DNA from: Sulfolobus tengchongensis
Lineage (GTDB): Archaea; Thermoproteota; Thermoprotei_A; Sulfolobales; Sulfolobaceae
Reading direction: 5' to 3'
Length of the DNA stretch: 64,000 nucleotides
NCBI RefSeq assembly: GCF_036967215.1
Contig: NZ_CP146016.1
Coordinates: forward strand, 834,501-898,500
Program-made: the position numbers and the translations under genes
The notes under the pieces: generated by a model
Seen by the model: only the letters and a program-made list of their open reading frames with translations
Told to the model about the DNA's origin: nothing
Databases searched by the model: none
Part shown: positions 28,005 through 36,182 of the stretch, piece after piece
How positions within the stretch are numbered: the first letter of the stretch is position 1
Layout: each line of letters starts with the position of its first letter

Positions 28005-28874
28005 TTACTTGGAAAGATACTTCCATGATAATATTATTCCGATAATCGATAAGACTACAGCGAACAAGCCTAGATATAGGAAGTCAATTGTTAAATTGGT
28101 GCTTATTCCAAGCAATAATCCTCTGGCAACTCCATTGGAATATGTCAGTGGATTTACGTAAGCTACTGGTTTTAACCAACTTGGCATGGATTTTATGGGA
28201 TAAAATGCGTTGCTAGTGAAAAGTAATGGAAGATTCAATAGATTCATTATGGCCATTTGTGACTCCCAACTAGTTGCTCTCAACGCCAACATTAGAAATA
28301 GTGAGGATAGTCCAAATGACATCAGGAATAATGAAGCATAGACTCCTAAGAAGTCTAATGCGTTAATTCCAGGAGCGAAAGTCATTCCCAAAAGTACCGC
28401 AACAACAAGGACTATTATAGCTTGAACCAATGATCTTATCACTGATGAGAGCACTTTACCCACTATTATATTCCCCCTAGCAACTGGTGTGGTTAAAATC
28501 CTATCTAATACTCCTAATCTTCTATCCCAAACTATTGACATTCCACTTTGCATTGACGTAAACAACACTATGAACGATAACATTCCAGATGCTAAATAGG
28601 AGAAGTAATCTGTAGTACCAAAGGTTTGCTTAAGTATTTCTAATCCTATCTGATCTATAACTTCTTTTGGTATGTTTAAACCCGGTATATTGAAACTACT
28701 GCCAGTAAATATTGCCCCTAAATTCATCGCCTTGCCGAATATACCTATCCAGAATATTGGTTGTATTAATGAAAGTAGAAGTATTACTGGAGCCTTATAC
28801 CATTTCTTTAACTCTCTAGATGTTAAAGTCCATAATCCATGAAGAAATGATGTATTTCTTCGCTCCTCCATCAT
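28005..28874 (-). CDS. ABC-2 type exporter permease
   Basis: A 289-residue membrane component of a DrrAB/NodIJ-type ABC exporter. There are six hydrophobic segments, with the ABC-2 signature WDRRLGVLDRILTTPVARG near residues 110-130. It overlaps the ATPase gene by 4 bp and is the last gene of the padR-ATPase-permease operon. It would form the homodimeric pore exporting a hydrophobic drug, lipid or similar compound. The cargo is unknown. Confidence 0.9.
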   Translation of the reverse strand: MMEERRNTSFLHGLWTLTSRELKKWYKAPVILLLSLIQPIFWIGIFGKAMNLGAIFTGSSFNIPGLNIPKEVIDQIGLEILKQTFGTTDYFSYLASGMLSFIVLFTSMQSGMSIVWDRRLGVLDRILTTPVARGNIIVGKVLSSVIRSLVQAIIVLVVAVLLGMTFAPGINALDFLGVYASLFLMSFGLSSLFLMLALRATSWESQMAIMNLLNLPLLFTSNAFYPIKSMPSWLKPVAYVNPLTYSNGVARGLLLGISTNLTIDFLYLGLFAVVLSIIGIILSWKYLSK

Positions 28875-29869
28875 GATCTCGCCCTCCTCATTGTTCTTCT
28901 AAACGCAAACATCTCTTGTGCATTAGCTTCTTCGTCTCTTAACCTCTTTCCAGTAAACTCCATATAAACCTCATCCATAGTTGGTTCAGTGATGGACATC
29001 CTACTAACCTTTATCCCATTCTTCACTAACATTTCCAAAATTTCCGGTGCCTTTTCCTCTGCATTCCTAACCTTAATTCTGATTCCGTCGCTAACCTTTC
29101 TTACGTCTATAATGCTATCCGTATTTGAGATTATCTTTATCGCTAGTTCATCATTATTAGTCTGTAATGAAATCAAATCTCCTCCTACCTTATCTTTCAG
29201 CTCTTTTGGGCTTCCTATGGCTAAAATCTTACCCTTATCGATTATTGCGATTCTATCCCCATACATATCTGCCTCTTCCAGATAGTGAGTGGTGACGAAA
29301 ATGGTCATCTTATACTCTTCCTTAAGCTTCATTATGTATTGCCATATTGCAGCCCTAGTCTGAGCATCTAAACCTAATGTTGGCTCATCTAAGAACAGTA
29401 TTCTAGGCCTACTTATTAATGACATAGCTATTTCTAACCTTCTTCTCATACCACCAGAATACGTTTCCACTTTTCTATTTGAAGCAAAAGTCAGTTCCAC
29501 CATCTCGAGCAATTCCTTCGCTCTTTCCTCAGCGACTTTCTTTGGTATACCGTAAAGTCCAGCCATCATCATCATGTTTTCCCAACCAGTTAAGTCTTCA
29601 TCTGCGGTATATTCTTGAGGTACTACGCCAATTGATTGCCTAACCAATGCGGGTTGCTTTGTAATGTCATAGCCGTTAACTATTGCAGTACCCTCAGTCG
29701 GTTTAAGGACAGTTGTTAACATTTTTATGGTCGTAGATTTTCCAGCGCCATTAGGGCCTAAAAAACCAAAGATTTCTCCCTCATATACCTCAAAATTAAT
29801 GTGATCCACAGCCACAAACTTGCCATACATTTTAGTTAAGTTGATAGCCTTAATAGCGACATTAGCCAT
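28871..29869 (-). CDS. ABC transporter ATP-binding protein, DrrA type
   Basis: A 332-residue ATPase. Walker A GPNGAGKST is at residues 38-46, Q-loop in GVVPQEYTADEDLTG, signature YSGGMRRRLE near 137, Walker B ILFLDEPTLGLD near 158, and switch His in VTTHYLEEAD near 193. The C-terminal about 100 residues form the DrrA-type extension (EPTMDEVYMEFTGKRLRDEE). It overlaps padR by 8 bp and the permease by 4 bp, so the three are translationally coupled. Confidence 0.95.
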   Translation of the reverse strand: MANVAIKAINLTKMYGKFVAVDHINFEVYEGEIFGFLGPNGAGKSTTIKMLTTVLKPTEGTAIVNGYDITKQPALVRQSIGVVPQEYTADEDLTGWENMMMMAGLYGIPKKVAEERAKELLEMVELTFASNRKVETYSGGMRRRLEIAMSLISRPRILFLDEPTLGLDAQTRAAIWQYIMKLKEEYKMTIFVTTHYLEEADMYGDRIAIIDKGKILAIGSPKELKDKVGGDLISLQTNNDELAIKIISNTDSIIDVRKVSDGIRIKVRNAEEKAPEILEMLVKNGIKVSRMSITEPTMDEVYMEFTGKRLRDEEANAQEMFAFRRTMRRARS

Positions 29870-30269
29870 TCTTGATCACCTCCTCAATTTCCCTTATACA
29901 CTTCATAATTCTTTCCTTATGAAGCAATAGCTTATTCCTATCAACGTCCTTAAAAAACTCCGCTAATCCTTCCAGTTCTTGAATGGCATCTTCAATTGTA
30001 TTAGCCTGCCTAATTGGTAACAAGTCCTTAATTTCCTCAATACCTTTAGAAGTAATCTTATATTTACTATCATTGATTTTTTCGATAACTCCTTCTTCTA
30101 CCATTTTACTGAGTAATGGATATACAGATCCTGGCGAAGGTTTCCAAAAACCCCAGGTTATCTTGTAGATGTCATCAATTATATCAACTCCTCTCTTTGG
30201 AGATTGCCAAAGAATCCAAAGTATCATATTCCTCAATCTTCCTTTCTGCCTAGCTATTAACTCACTCAT
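29862..30269 (-). CDS. PadR-family transcriptional regulator
   Basis: A 135-residue PadR protein. The N-terminal winged helix (RNMILWILWQSPKRGVDIID, then WGFWKPSPGSVYPLLSKMVE, residues 12-55) has the family's P-S-x-G-S-x-Y-P-x-L signature. A C-terminal helical dimerisation region spans 75-130. It is the first gene of the ABC exporter operon. Two large palindromes flank its own TATA box, so autorepression relieved by an exported compound is the likely circuit. Confidence 0.93.
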   Translation of the reverse strand: MSELIARQKGRLRNMILWILWQSPKRGVDIIDDIYKITWGFWKPSPGSVYPLLSKMVEEGVIEKINDSKYKITSKGIEEIKDLLPIRQANTIEDAIQELEGLAEFFKDVDRNKLLLHKERIMKCIREIEEVIKNG

Positions 30270-30324
30270 ACTATCGATATCGATAGTAATAAATTTAAAT
30301 TTATCCTCCTATCGATACCGATAG
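30270..30324. promoter_or_regulatory. padR operon promoter with twin palindromic operators
   Basis: ACTATCGATATCGATAGT (30270-30287) is an 18-bp perfect palindrome touching the padR start codon. CTATCGATACCGATAG (30309-30324) is a second, near-perfect copy with its centre 38 bp away. Between them lies AATAAATTTAAATTTAT, the TATA region. One operator would cover the transcription start and the other the BRE, ideal for repression by two PadR dimers. Binding is inferred; the symmetry is seen directly. Confidence 0.8.
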
Positions 30325-30345
30325 AAAAGTTTAAAAATAAAGGTA

Positions 30346-30437
30346 CTTTGTGGGTTTTCCAAAACTTACATTACTCTTTGGATTCTCTTCATAAAAAGAG
30401 CGTTCCAAACCAGATAGCGTACAAACATCCCACAAAG
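30346..30437 (-). mobile_element. Hairpin MITE, family 1, reverse orientation
   Basis: CTTTGTGGGT at 30346 and ATCCCACAAAG ending at 30437 are the inverted ends. The interior is the complement of the 16264 copy (loop ATTCTCTTCATA). AAAATAAAGG occurs on both sides (30334-30343 and 30439-30448), consistent with a target duplication of roughly 10-12 bp. It lies 22 bp from the distal PadR operator. Confidence 0.75.
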
Positions 30438-30616
30438 CAAAATAAAGGAGGCACCACGTCTACATTTCAGATCATCTGATAAGCTACTCATCCACTAAGT
30501 ACCAATATATTTAGATATTTTACTGATAAAACTTAGTTAATCTCGACTTTAGTTAATTATTCTATAGTCTGCGACATTCGTTAACTAAACAAAAGTGAAT
30601 ACCGATAAGGTAACCT

Positions 30617-31165
30617 TCATAAACTTTTACTAAATTTCTCCACCTTTGATTTGATTTCCTCGACTAGTTTGGATATTTCTCCATCAGTTTTGAAATACTT
30701 CAGTATTACTTCTGGTATTTTAGACACTATCTTAATTATGTCCTTTTTAACATCATCCTTACTTCTGTAGAAAGAAAAATCACGCTCAAAACCATTATAT
30801 TGATAATCGTGTAAATTTAATGCCTTATCCACCATCCAGTCAATATCTATTCCTATTCTCTCTAGATAATTAGACAACGCTTTCATCGAATGAGTAGGAA
30901 CCGTGTGAGCTTTCTTCACTAACCAATCTTTCTCCTTTTCGTCTGCTACCTCTAATATTTTATCTTGATGTTTTACAATTAAAGCTGAGATTAACGATTT
31001 TACAGCACTAAAAGCTTTCCCAGCAGAGTTTCTTGTGAAACCTCTTTCAAATAGTTCTATTGCTAAGAGAGAATCAGCTAACGATTCAAGAATTCTAGCG
31101 TAAAGATAATCCTCGTTTACTTGATATAAGTCTCTTTCCATAATTATTAGAATAGTTGGTATCAA
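30617..31165 (-). CDS. PaREP1-family protein (HEPN-like)
   Basis: A 182-residue all-helical protein resembling the PaREP1 family, abundant in Pyrobaculum and Sulfolobales. Typical features are the N-terminal ARILESLADSLLAIELFERG helix, the FTRNSAGKAFSAVKSLISAL segment (residues 40-60) and the C-terminal LHDYQYNGFERDFS segment near 130. The fold is HEPN-like, and an RNA- or nucleotide-related accessory role has been suspected for such families but is not shown. No nucleotidyltransferase partner gene is adjacent. Start chosen at the first Met; the Met at residue 9 is an alternative. Confidence 0.75.
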   Translation of the reverse strand: MIPTILIIMERDLYQVNEDYLYARILESLADSLLAIELFERGFTRNSAGKAFSAVKSLISALIVKHQDKILEVADEKEKDWLVKKAHTVPTHSMKALSNYLERIGIDIDWMVDKALNLHDYQYNGFERDFSFYRSKDDVKKDIIKIVSKIPEVILKYFKTDGEISKLVEEIKSKVEKFSKSL

Positions 31166-31194
31166 TAAAAGATTTCCCTAATTAAACTGATCCG

Positions 31195-31417
31195 CATTTA
31201 GGATGGTGCATCTCGCCATGGGATTTCCTACTTCTCAGTTAGAGCTGGATCCTCACAGCGAAAGTTCCATCCGAATTTACTAAAGCCCCGTGTAGTAGGA
31301 GGGTCTTAGCTCCACACACAGTCCGAATCCCCACCAGCTCTTAAAGCCCCTAAGGGGATGGAGAAGGATGAGCGGAAAAATTCACGACTTCAGTGAAGTC
31401 CACGGGTCTAGAGTTGA
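31195..31417 (+). mobile_element. Orphan IS200/IS605-like right end, GC-rich
   Basis: An unusually GC-rich patch in an AT-rich gap. It holds a CCCCTAAGGGG hairpin (31347-31357) and ends with the 15-nt palindrome GACTTCAGTGAAGTC (31386-31400), a short CACGGGT tract and GAGTTGA (31411-31417). A subterminal hairpin followed by a short cleavage-type sequence is how TnpB-element right ends and their guide-RNA scaffolds finish. No TnpB ORF accompanies it. The assignment is inference from architecture; structured RNA of another kind is possible. Confidence 0.45.
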
Positions 31418-31481
31418 ATACAAAGTATATGAAATTCAATGAGATCCAAACTCCCCATTCTGGGATTTTAATACTACACAA

Positions 31482-33194
31482 TTAAACTGTCCACTGTGAT
31501 TCTAGCTTTTTAAGGAATATTAGGGCTGGCAATAATATATCTATTGCGTCACTTATCTTATATATCGCATGACCCAAATTGAGAATTACATGCAACTCGA
31601 AACTTTTTCCTTCCTTATGTAATTCTTGAACGTACCTCATCACTGGACTTAAAGGCGTTCTACTATCATTTTGAGAGTGTATTATACATAGTGGAACCTT
31701 AACGTTTTTCACGTAGGTTATTGGAGACCTCTCCTTCATTAATTCCTTATTTTTCCCATTAAATAATATCCTCATGAATTCCTTGAACATAGAATCCGAT
31801 AAATCATACATTTCCACCCAGTCAGCTACCGAGGCACCTGCTATCCCAAAATCCCATTTTTCAGCTTCCTTTCCTACAGCTAGTAATGTCATATATCCGC
31901 CATAACTATAACCCATAATTCCAACCTTGGTGGCAATACCAGACTCTATAGCGTAATCCCTAGCTTTGATAACATCCCTTAAATCACCGCCACCGGGATC
32001 TCCAATATCCATAAACATAAATTTGCTCCCGTAACCTGTGGAACCTCTAAAATTAGGTGCTATTATGTTATATCCAGCCAATATCAAAGGTGATATTAGC
32101 AAATTCCAACTATTATCTACTTCACCCCAAGGACCTCCATGAACGTATATTACAGTAATGCCGGGAGTTTTAGATTTTATAACCCAAGTTGGCACTTCGA
32201 TATTATCACTCTTAAGTTTAATGAACTCTGCCTCACCTATTCCTAGATCCTTATTGTTCACAACTACCTCAATTTTCCCCTCACTATTTAACCTATACAC
32301 TTTATAGGGACTGGTTAGGGACGAATGCGAAAAGAATATGTAGTTGCCAAGCTTAGTAGCTCCGCTTATAGTCCCTCTAGGTGTATTAACCAATTTTCCA
32401 TTATCAAATAGTTTTGACTCACCATCCTTTTTCGCTATAATTAAGGAGTCCTCGGGATCGTAGTATAACTCAACTGGATTATAACCATAAATATCCTTAA
32501 ATGGAAACTGAACTTTATCGTACGTTTTACCTTCAATGTTATAAATGTAAATCCAAAAGGACTCTCCTGGATTTTCAAAGTCACTAATCAGATATACCTT
32601 ATTTCCCATTAAATAATACGCATATGTGAAACTACCGTCTTTTGGAGTTAGAATCTCAATATTCCCGTTGAGGTCAGCTAAGAAAAATTCTTGAGACCTG
32701 GGATTTCCCTTTAGTACTCCAAATCCCGTAATCCACTTATCATTAATGTCAGTCACGAAAGAGAATGGAGGTATTTTGAATAATTTATGTACTTTACCGT
32801 CTCCTTCAATGAGGTATAGAGATGTTTCGGTCTGAGATGATCCAGTAAAGGCTATTCTTTTTCCATCATAAGCTAAGGAAGTAACTCTGAGATTAGGTGA
32901 AAAGACCTCAAATTCCTCTCCCTTCAAGTTAACAGTATAAATTGCGTGGATTTCCTTACCTCTTTCAACGTCTCTCACGAATGGGATAAAGTCTGAATTA
33001 GATTTTGGCCTAGCTGAGGAGGCTATTGGAGATTTAGTTAGCTTAGCTACTTTTCCGCTAGTTAGAGCGGAAATATTTACTTCGCCTTCAGTTGTAGCCA
33101 AAAATATCAGATTATCCTTCAACTTTCCTAATACTGCAAATATTGGAATTCCCACTACTTCTTCAAGCATTTTAACAAGTTCAGAATATTTCAT
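31482..33194 (-). CDS. S9-family peptidase (acylaminoacyl-peptidase-like)
   Basis: A 570-residue serine peptidase of the prolyl oligopeptidase family. The N-terminal about 310 residues form a beta-propeller. The C-terminal alpha/beta-hydrolase domain begins near 330 (VIYVHGGPWG oxyanion segment). The triad is Ser in GIMGYSYGGYM, Asp in IHSQNDSRTPLS, and His in LGHAIYK. It would release N-acylated or ordinary N-terminal residues from short peptides in the cytoplasm; no signal peptide is seen. Archaeal homologues are annotated as acylaminoacyl-peptidases and also show esterase activity. It is monocistronic, between two intergenic regions carrying relics. Confidence 0.88.
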   Translation of the reverse strand: MKYSELVKMLEEVVGIPIFAVLGKLKDNLIFLATTEGEVNISALTSGKVAKLTKSPIASSARPKSNSDFIPFVRDVERGKEIHAIYTVNLKGEEFEVFSPNLRVTSLAYDGKRIAFTGSSQTETSLYLIEGDGKVHKLFKIPPFSFVTDINDKWITGFGVLKGNPRSQEFFLADLNGNIEILTPKDGSFTYAYYLMGNKVYLISDFENPGESFWIYIYNIEGKTYDKVQFPFKDIYGYNPVELYYDPEDSLIIAKKDGESKLFDNGKLVNTPRGTISGATKLGNYIFFSHSSLTSPYKVYRLNSEGKIEVVVNNKDLGIGEAEFIKLKSDNIEVPTWVIKSKTPGITVIYVHGGPWGEVDNSWNLLISPLILAGYNIIAPNFRGSTGYGSKFMFMDIGDPGGGDLRDVIKARDYAIESGIATKVGIMGYSYGGYMTLLAVGKEAEKWDFGIAGASVADWVEMYDLSDSMFKEFMRILFNGKNKELMKERSPITYVKNVKVPLCIIHSQNDSRTPLSPVMRYVQELHKEGKSFELHVILNLGHAIYKISDAIDILLPALIFLKKLESQWTV

Positions 33195-33263
33195 GTATTT
33201 ATTTTATGGAAATAACTATATAAGTATTAAAAATTCTGAACTTTATTATCACTCAGATGCTGT

Positions 33264-33351
33264 AGTGTGTGTCATTTGAAAACTAGACGATAATTCCATG
33301 AATAGTCTTGATACAGAGAATACCCTCAATTTTCAGAAAACCCACAAACTA
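33264..33351 (-). mobile_element. Family-2 hairpin MITE with 10-bp target duplication
   Basis: Left end AGTGTGTGTC and right end CCCACAAACT are imperfect inverted repeats. The element is flanked by CAGATGCTGT at 33254-33263 and again at 33352-33361. Read on the other strand it aligns throughout with the copy at 41573-41661. It has no coding capacity. Confidence 0.8.
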
Positions 33352-33404
33352 CAGATGCTGTTGAAAAACTGTTCCAATATAGCCGTGAAGCATACTAGCA
33401 TGTG

Positions 33405-33455
33405 GAGGTAGAGAGAATGTTGAAAAAGCAATGTAAATTTTGAAAACTCGCGGAG
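33405..33455 (+). repeat. Half copy of the family-1 hairpin repeat
   Basis: GAGAGAATGTTGAAAAAGC, then AATGTAAATTTTGAAAACTC correspond to the loop and right arm of family 1. The left arm is not recognisable. It is probably a decayed insertion in the same gap as the family-2 element. Confidence 0.4.
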
Positions 33456-33651
33456 TGAAGTAAGTGAGAAATAACTCATTCAAATTCAAGTATATCTATA
33501 GAGAGAGGTGTATTCTGAAAATCCTCTAAATGTTTTTAGAAATTTAATTCACAATGTAAACCTCAACTAATTATTCAATAAGGGCTCTGCGTACCTCATG
33601 TAATAGGTATTTAACCTTACAATTTAATTTCAAAATATCGATAAAAAAGAT

Positions 33652-34515
33652 TCATCTTTTATTATTCGTTTTTAACATCCTTAGATAAGGCTTTAGCACA
33701 TAATCCCAGAAGAGAACTCCTAAAATACCTCCTATAAAGTCGGGGATACCATAAACGAAGAAATACTCTCCTCTAAAGTTGAATGCCCCTGTCTTATATC
33801 CGAATAAATACAACGCTAGCATAGGTCCCCAACTTCTTGCCTCATTTATCATTCCTCCAGTTAGCTGGGCCTCAAATAGCAAGAAGGGCATGACGTAGCC
33901 AATCCCTATCGCCCATGGTGCTAAGAACTGACTATAAAATGGAGAGTCTGTGTCAGTTACAGCAACCACTATTAACAGAAGTAAAAATGTCATTAAAGCT
34001 TCAGCAAATGCGCCTTTCCAAAGCGGAAATACTTGATTTACTTGGGAATACAGTTCTCCGCCATTAGGTAGTAAAGTTTTAGGCCAATATTGACCCCAGA
34101 AGGAAGGATTCGGATACTCTGTAAAGAAAGCTGCACCTACATTGGCGTAAAGTTGTGGTGGTGTATCAATCCTAGTTATGACGCTTCCCCACCAAGCTAA
34201 CAATACGCCAGCTGCAGCAGCTGCTCCTAAGGTCTGAAATAGAATATATGGAATTACATCAACCCATTTTAATCTTTTTGTTACTGCGAAAGCCAACGTA
34301 ACATTTGGGTTTATATGAGCACCGCTTATTGCACCAACAGTATATATTGCTAATACTACTCCAAACCCCCATGATATCATTATAAACCCATAATTTGGAG
34401 TACTAGTTAGCAATGATGCTACAACAGCACCGTCTCCGAATAATATAAGGATAAATGTCCCTATAAACTCTGCAAAATACCTCCATAATGCATCTTTTAA
34501 AACTACGGAGGCCAT
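33652..34515 (-). CDS. MIP-family channel (glycerol facilitator) with altered NPA boxes
   Basis: A 287-residue six-helix aquaporin/aquaglyceroporin-fold protein. The first half-helix box reads GAHINPNVTLA (NPN at 69-71 instead of NPA). The second reads GGMINEARSWGP (NEA at 224-226 instead of NPA) but keeps the following Arg of the selectivity filter. It is longer than most archaeal aquaporins owing to an external loop near 115-165. It lies directly downstream of glycerol kinase on the same strand, with stop and start codons adjacent, so glycerol entry coupled to phosphorylation is the obvious role. Altered boxes make pore properties uncertain. Confidence 0.87.
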   Translation of the reverse strand: MASVVLKDALWRYFAEFIGTFILILFGDGAVVASLLTSTPNYGFIMISWGFGVVLAIYTVGAISGAHINPNVTLAFAVTKRLKWVDVIPYILFQTLGAAAAAGVLLAWWGSVITRIDTPPQLYANVGAAFFTEYPNPSFWGQYWPKTLLPNGGELYSQVNQVFPLWKGAFAEALMTFLLLLIVVAVTDTDSPFYSQFLAPWAIGIGYVMPFLLFEAQLTGGMINEARSWGPMLALYLFGYKTGAFNFRGEYFFVYGIPDFIGGILGVLFWDYVLKPYLRMLKTNNKR

Positions 34516-36057
34516 TTACTTCTCCCCCTCAATTACTTTTGCCCATCCAACTGATCTCTTCACTGCTTCTTTCCATCCCGCATAAAGTCTCTCCCTTTCT
34601 TTACTATCCATTATTGGCACAAATTCTTTATCCACTTTCCATTTTTGTTTTAACTCATCAAGTGAATTCCAATAATTAGTGGCTAGCCCAGCTAACATTG
34701 CAACGCCCATTGAAGTAGTTTCCATTATTTTAGGTCTAATTACCTTTATTCCTAATATATCAGCTTGAAACTGCATTAATAGATTGTCCTTTGCAGCGCC
34801 ACCATCAACTTTGAGAGAATTAATGTTAATCTTAGCGTCTTTTTGCATAACCTCAATTACGTCCCTAGTTTGATATGCCATTGACTCTAAAATAGCCCTA
34901 GCTATGTGAGCCTTTGTAGTACCTCTGGTTATACCTATTATTAGCCCTCTTGCATAGGGATCCCAATAGGGAGCGCCAAGTCCCACAAAAGCTGGAACGA
35001 AGTAGACTCCTCCATTATCCGGTACGCTTGAGGCCAAAGGTTCTATCTCATCAGAAACGTCTATTGCTTTTAAACCATCCCTAAACCATTGAACTGCAGC
35101 ACCAGTTATAAATATGCTACCTTCTAAAGCATAGGTTATCTTGTTGCCTAAACCCCACGCTATAGTGGTAAGTAAGTTTTCCGAAGAGACTAAATTACTA
35201 CCTATGTTCATTAGGATAAAGCTTCCAGTCCCATAAGTGGATTTGACATCACCTACGTCAAATGCTACTTGCCCAAATAATGCAGCTTGTTGATCTCCCG
35301 CATCTCCGGAAATGGGAATAGCTTTACCTAAATTTTCACTATAACCATAAATTTCACTTGATGGTTTAACTTCAGGTAATATGGCTTCCGGGATTTTTAA
35401 CAGCTCTAAAATTTCTCTATCCCACTCTAATTTCCTTATGTTAAACATCATCGTTCTAGATGCGTTAGAGTAATCCGTTACGTGAACCTTACCATTAGTT
35501 AATTTCCATATTAAGTAAGTGTCTATTGTTCCAAATTTTATTTCTCCTTTTTCAGCTTTTTCCCTAGCTCCGGAAACGTTATCCAGAATCCACTTTATTT
35601 TAGATGCGCTAAAATACGGATCGGGAACTAAACCTGTCTTATCTTTAATCATCTTAAAGTAATTTCCCTTTAGCCAATCAGTTATTGAGGAGGTTCTTCT
35701 ATCTTGCCAAACTATTGCATTGTAAATAGGCCTTCCACTTCTCGCATCCCATAATACTGTAGTTTCTCTCTGGTTAGTTATCCCTATTGCTGAGATCTGC
35801 TTAGGTTCTATTTTAGCCTTTTCAATAGCTTTCCTTATTGCTAACATTTGAGCTTCCCAAATTTCATCCGGATTGTGCTCCACATATCCTGGCTTTGGAT
35901 AGTGTTGAGGGAACTCGTACTGACCTATTCCCACTATTTCTAATTCGTTATTATAGATTATTGCTCTAGCGCTTGTAGTCCCCTCATCTATAGCTAAAAT
36001 AAAGCTAGATGACACGCAGTATATTCCACAAATAAAAAATAAAAATCTAATTACCAT
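34516..36057 (-). CDS. glpK: Glycerol kinase
   Basis: FGGY-family kinase making sn-glycerol 3-phosphate from glycerol and ATP; about 500 residues is standard. Visible motifs are [14 protein letters not shown] (phosphate-1 loop), [11 protein letters not shown] near 95, the substrate-site segment [10 protein letters not shown] near 115, [15 protein letters not shown] near 265, and [13 protein letters not shown] near 430. The ATG at 36057 adds 14 hydrophobic residues. A GTG at 36015 would start directly at the conserved domain (499 residues). A TATA-like ACTTTTAAAG near 36078 fits the ATG as a leaderless start, so the start is unresolved. It is divergent from the glycerol-3-phosphate dehydrogenase gene. 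Confidence 0.93.
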   Translation of the reverse strand: MVIRFLFFICGIYCVSSSFILAIDEGTTSARAIIYNNELEIVGIGQYEFPQHYPKPGYVEHNPDEIWEAQMLAIRKAIEKAKIEPKQISAIGITNQRETTVLWDARSGRPIYNAIVWQDRRTSSITDWLKGNYFKMIKDKTGLVPDPYFSASKIKWILDNVSGAREKAEKGEIKFGTIDTYLIWKLTNGKVHVTDYSNASRTMMFNIRKLEWDREILELLKIPEAILPEVKPSSEIYGYSENLGKAIPISGDAGDQQAALFGQVAFDVGDVKSTYGTGSFILMNIGSNLVSSENLLTTIAWGLGNKITYALEGSIFITGAAVQWFRDGLKAIDVSDEIEPLASSVPDNGGVYFVPAFVGLGAPYWDPYARGLIIGITRGTTKAHIARAILESMAYQTRDVIEVMQKDAKININSLKVDGGAAKDNLLMQFQADILGIKVIRPKIMETTSMGVAMLAGLATNYWNSLDELKQKWKVDKEFVPIMDSKERERLYAGWKEAVKRSVGWAKVIEGEK

Positions 36058-36182
36058 AAATTCCTATATCACACTTTAAAAGTAACAAGGTTTTTTAAAC
36101 ACTGTTATATATACCACCATAAAAAAGGATTAGATATAAAAATTGAGGAAACCTTTATAAACTTCATAACGGTTTCCCTTTC
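36058..36182. promoter_or_regulatory. Divergent promoter region, glpK / glycerol-3-phosphate dehydrogenase
   Basis: 125 bp hold two core promoters. CCTTTATAAAC (about 36150-36161) sits about 25 bp before the dehydrogenase ATG. A reverse-strand ACTTTTAAAG (about 36074-36084) lies before glpK. A further TATATATA at about 36108-36116 may belong to either. Shared control of both glycerol genes is likely; no clear palindromic operator stands out. Confidence 0.5.

Noticed and set aside
31195-31417. GC-rich patch as RNase P RNA or SRP RNA
   Set aside because: The conserved core motifs of those RNAs that I know (for example GAGGAAAGUCC or the SRP domain IV loop) are absent; IS right end is a better fit.
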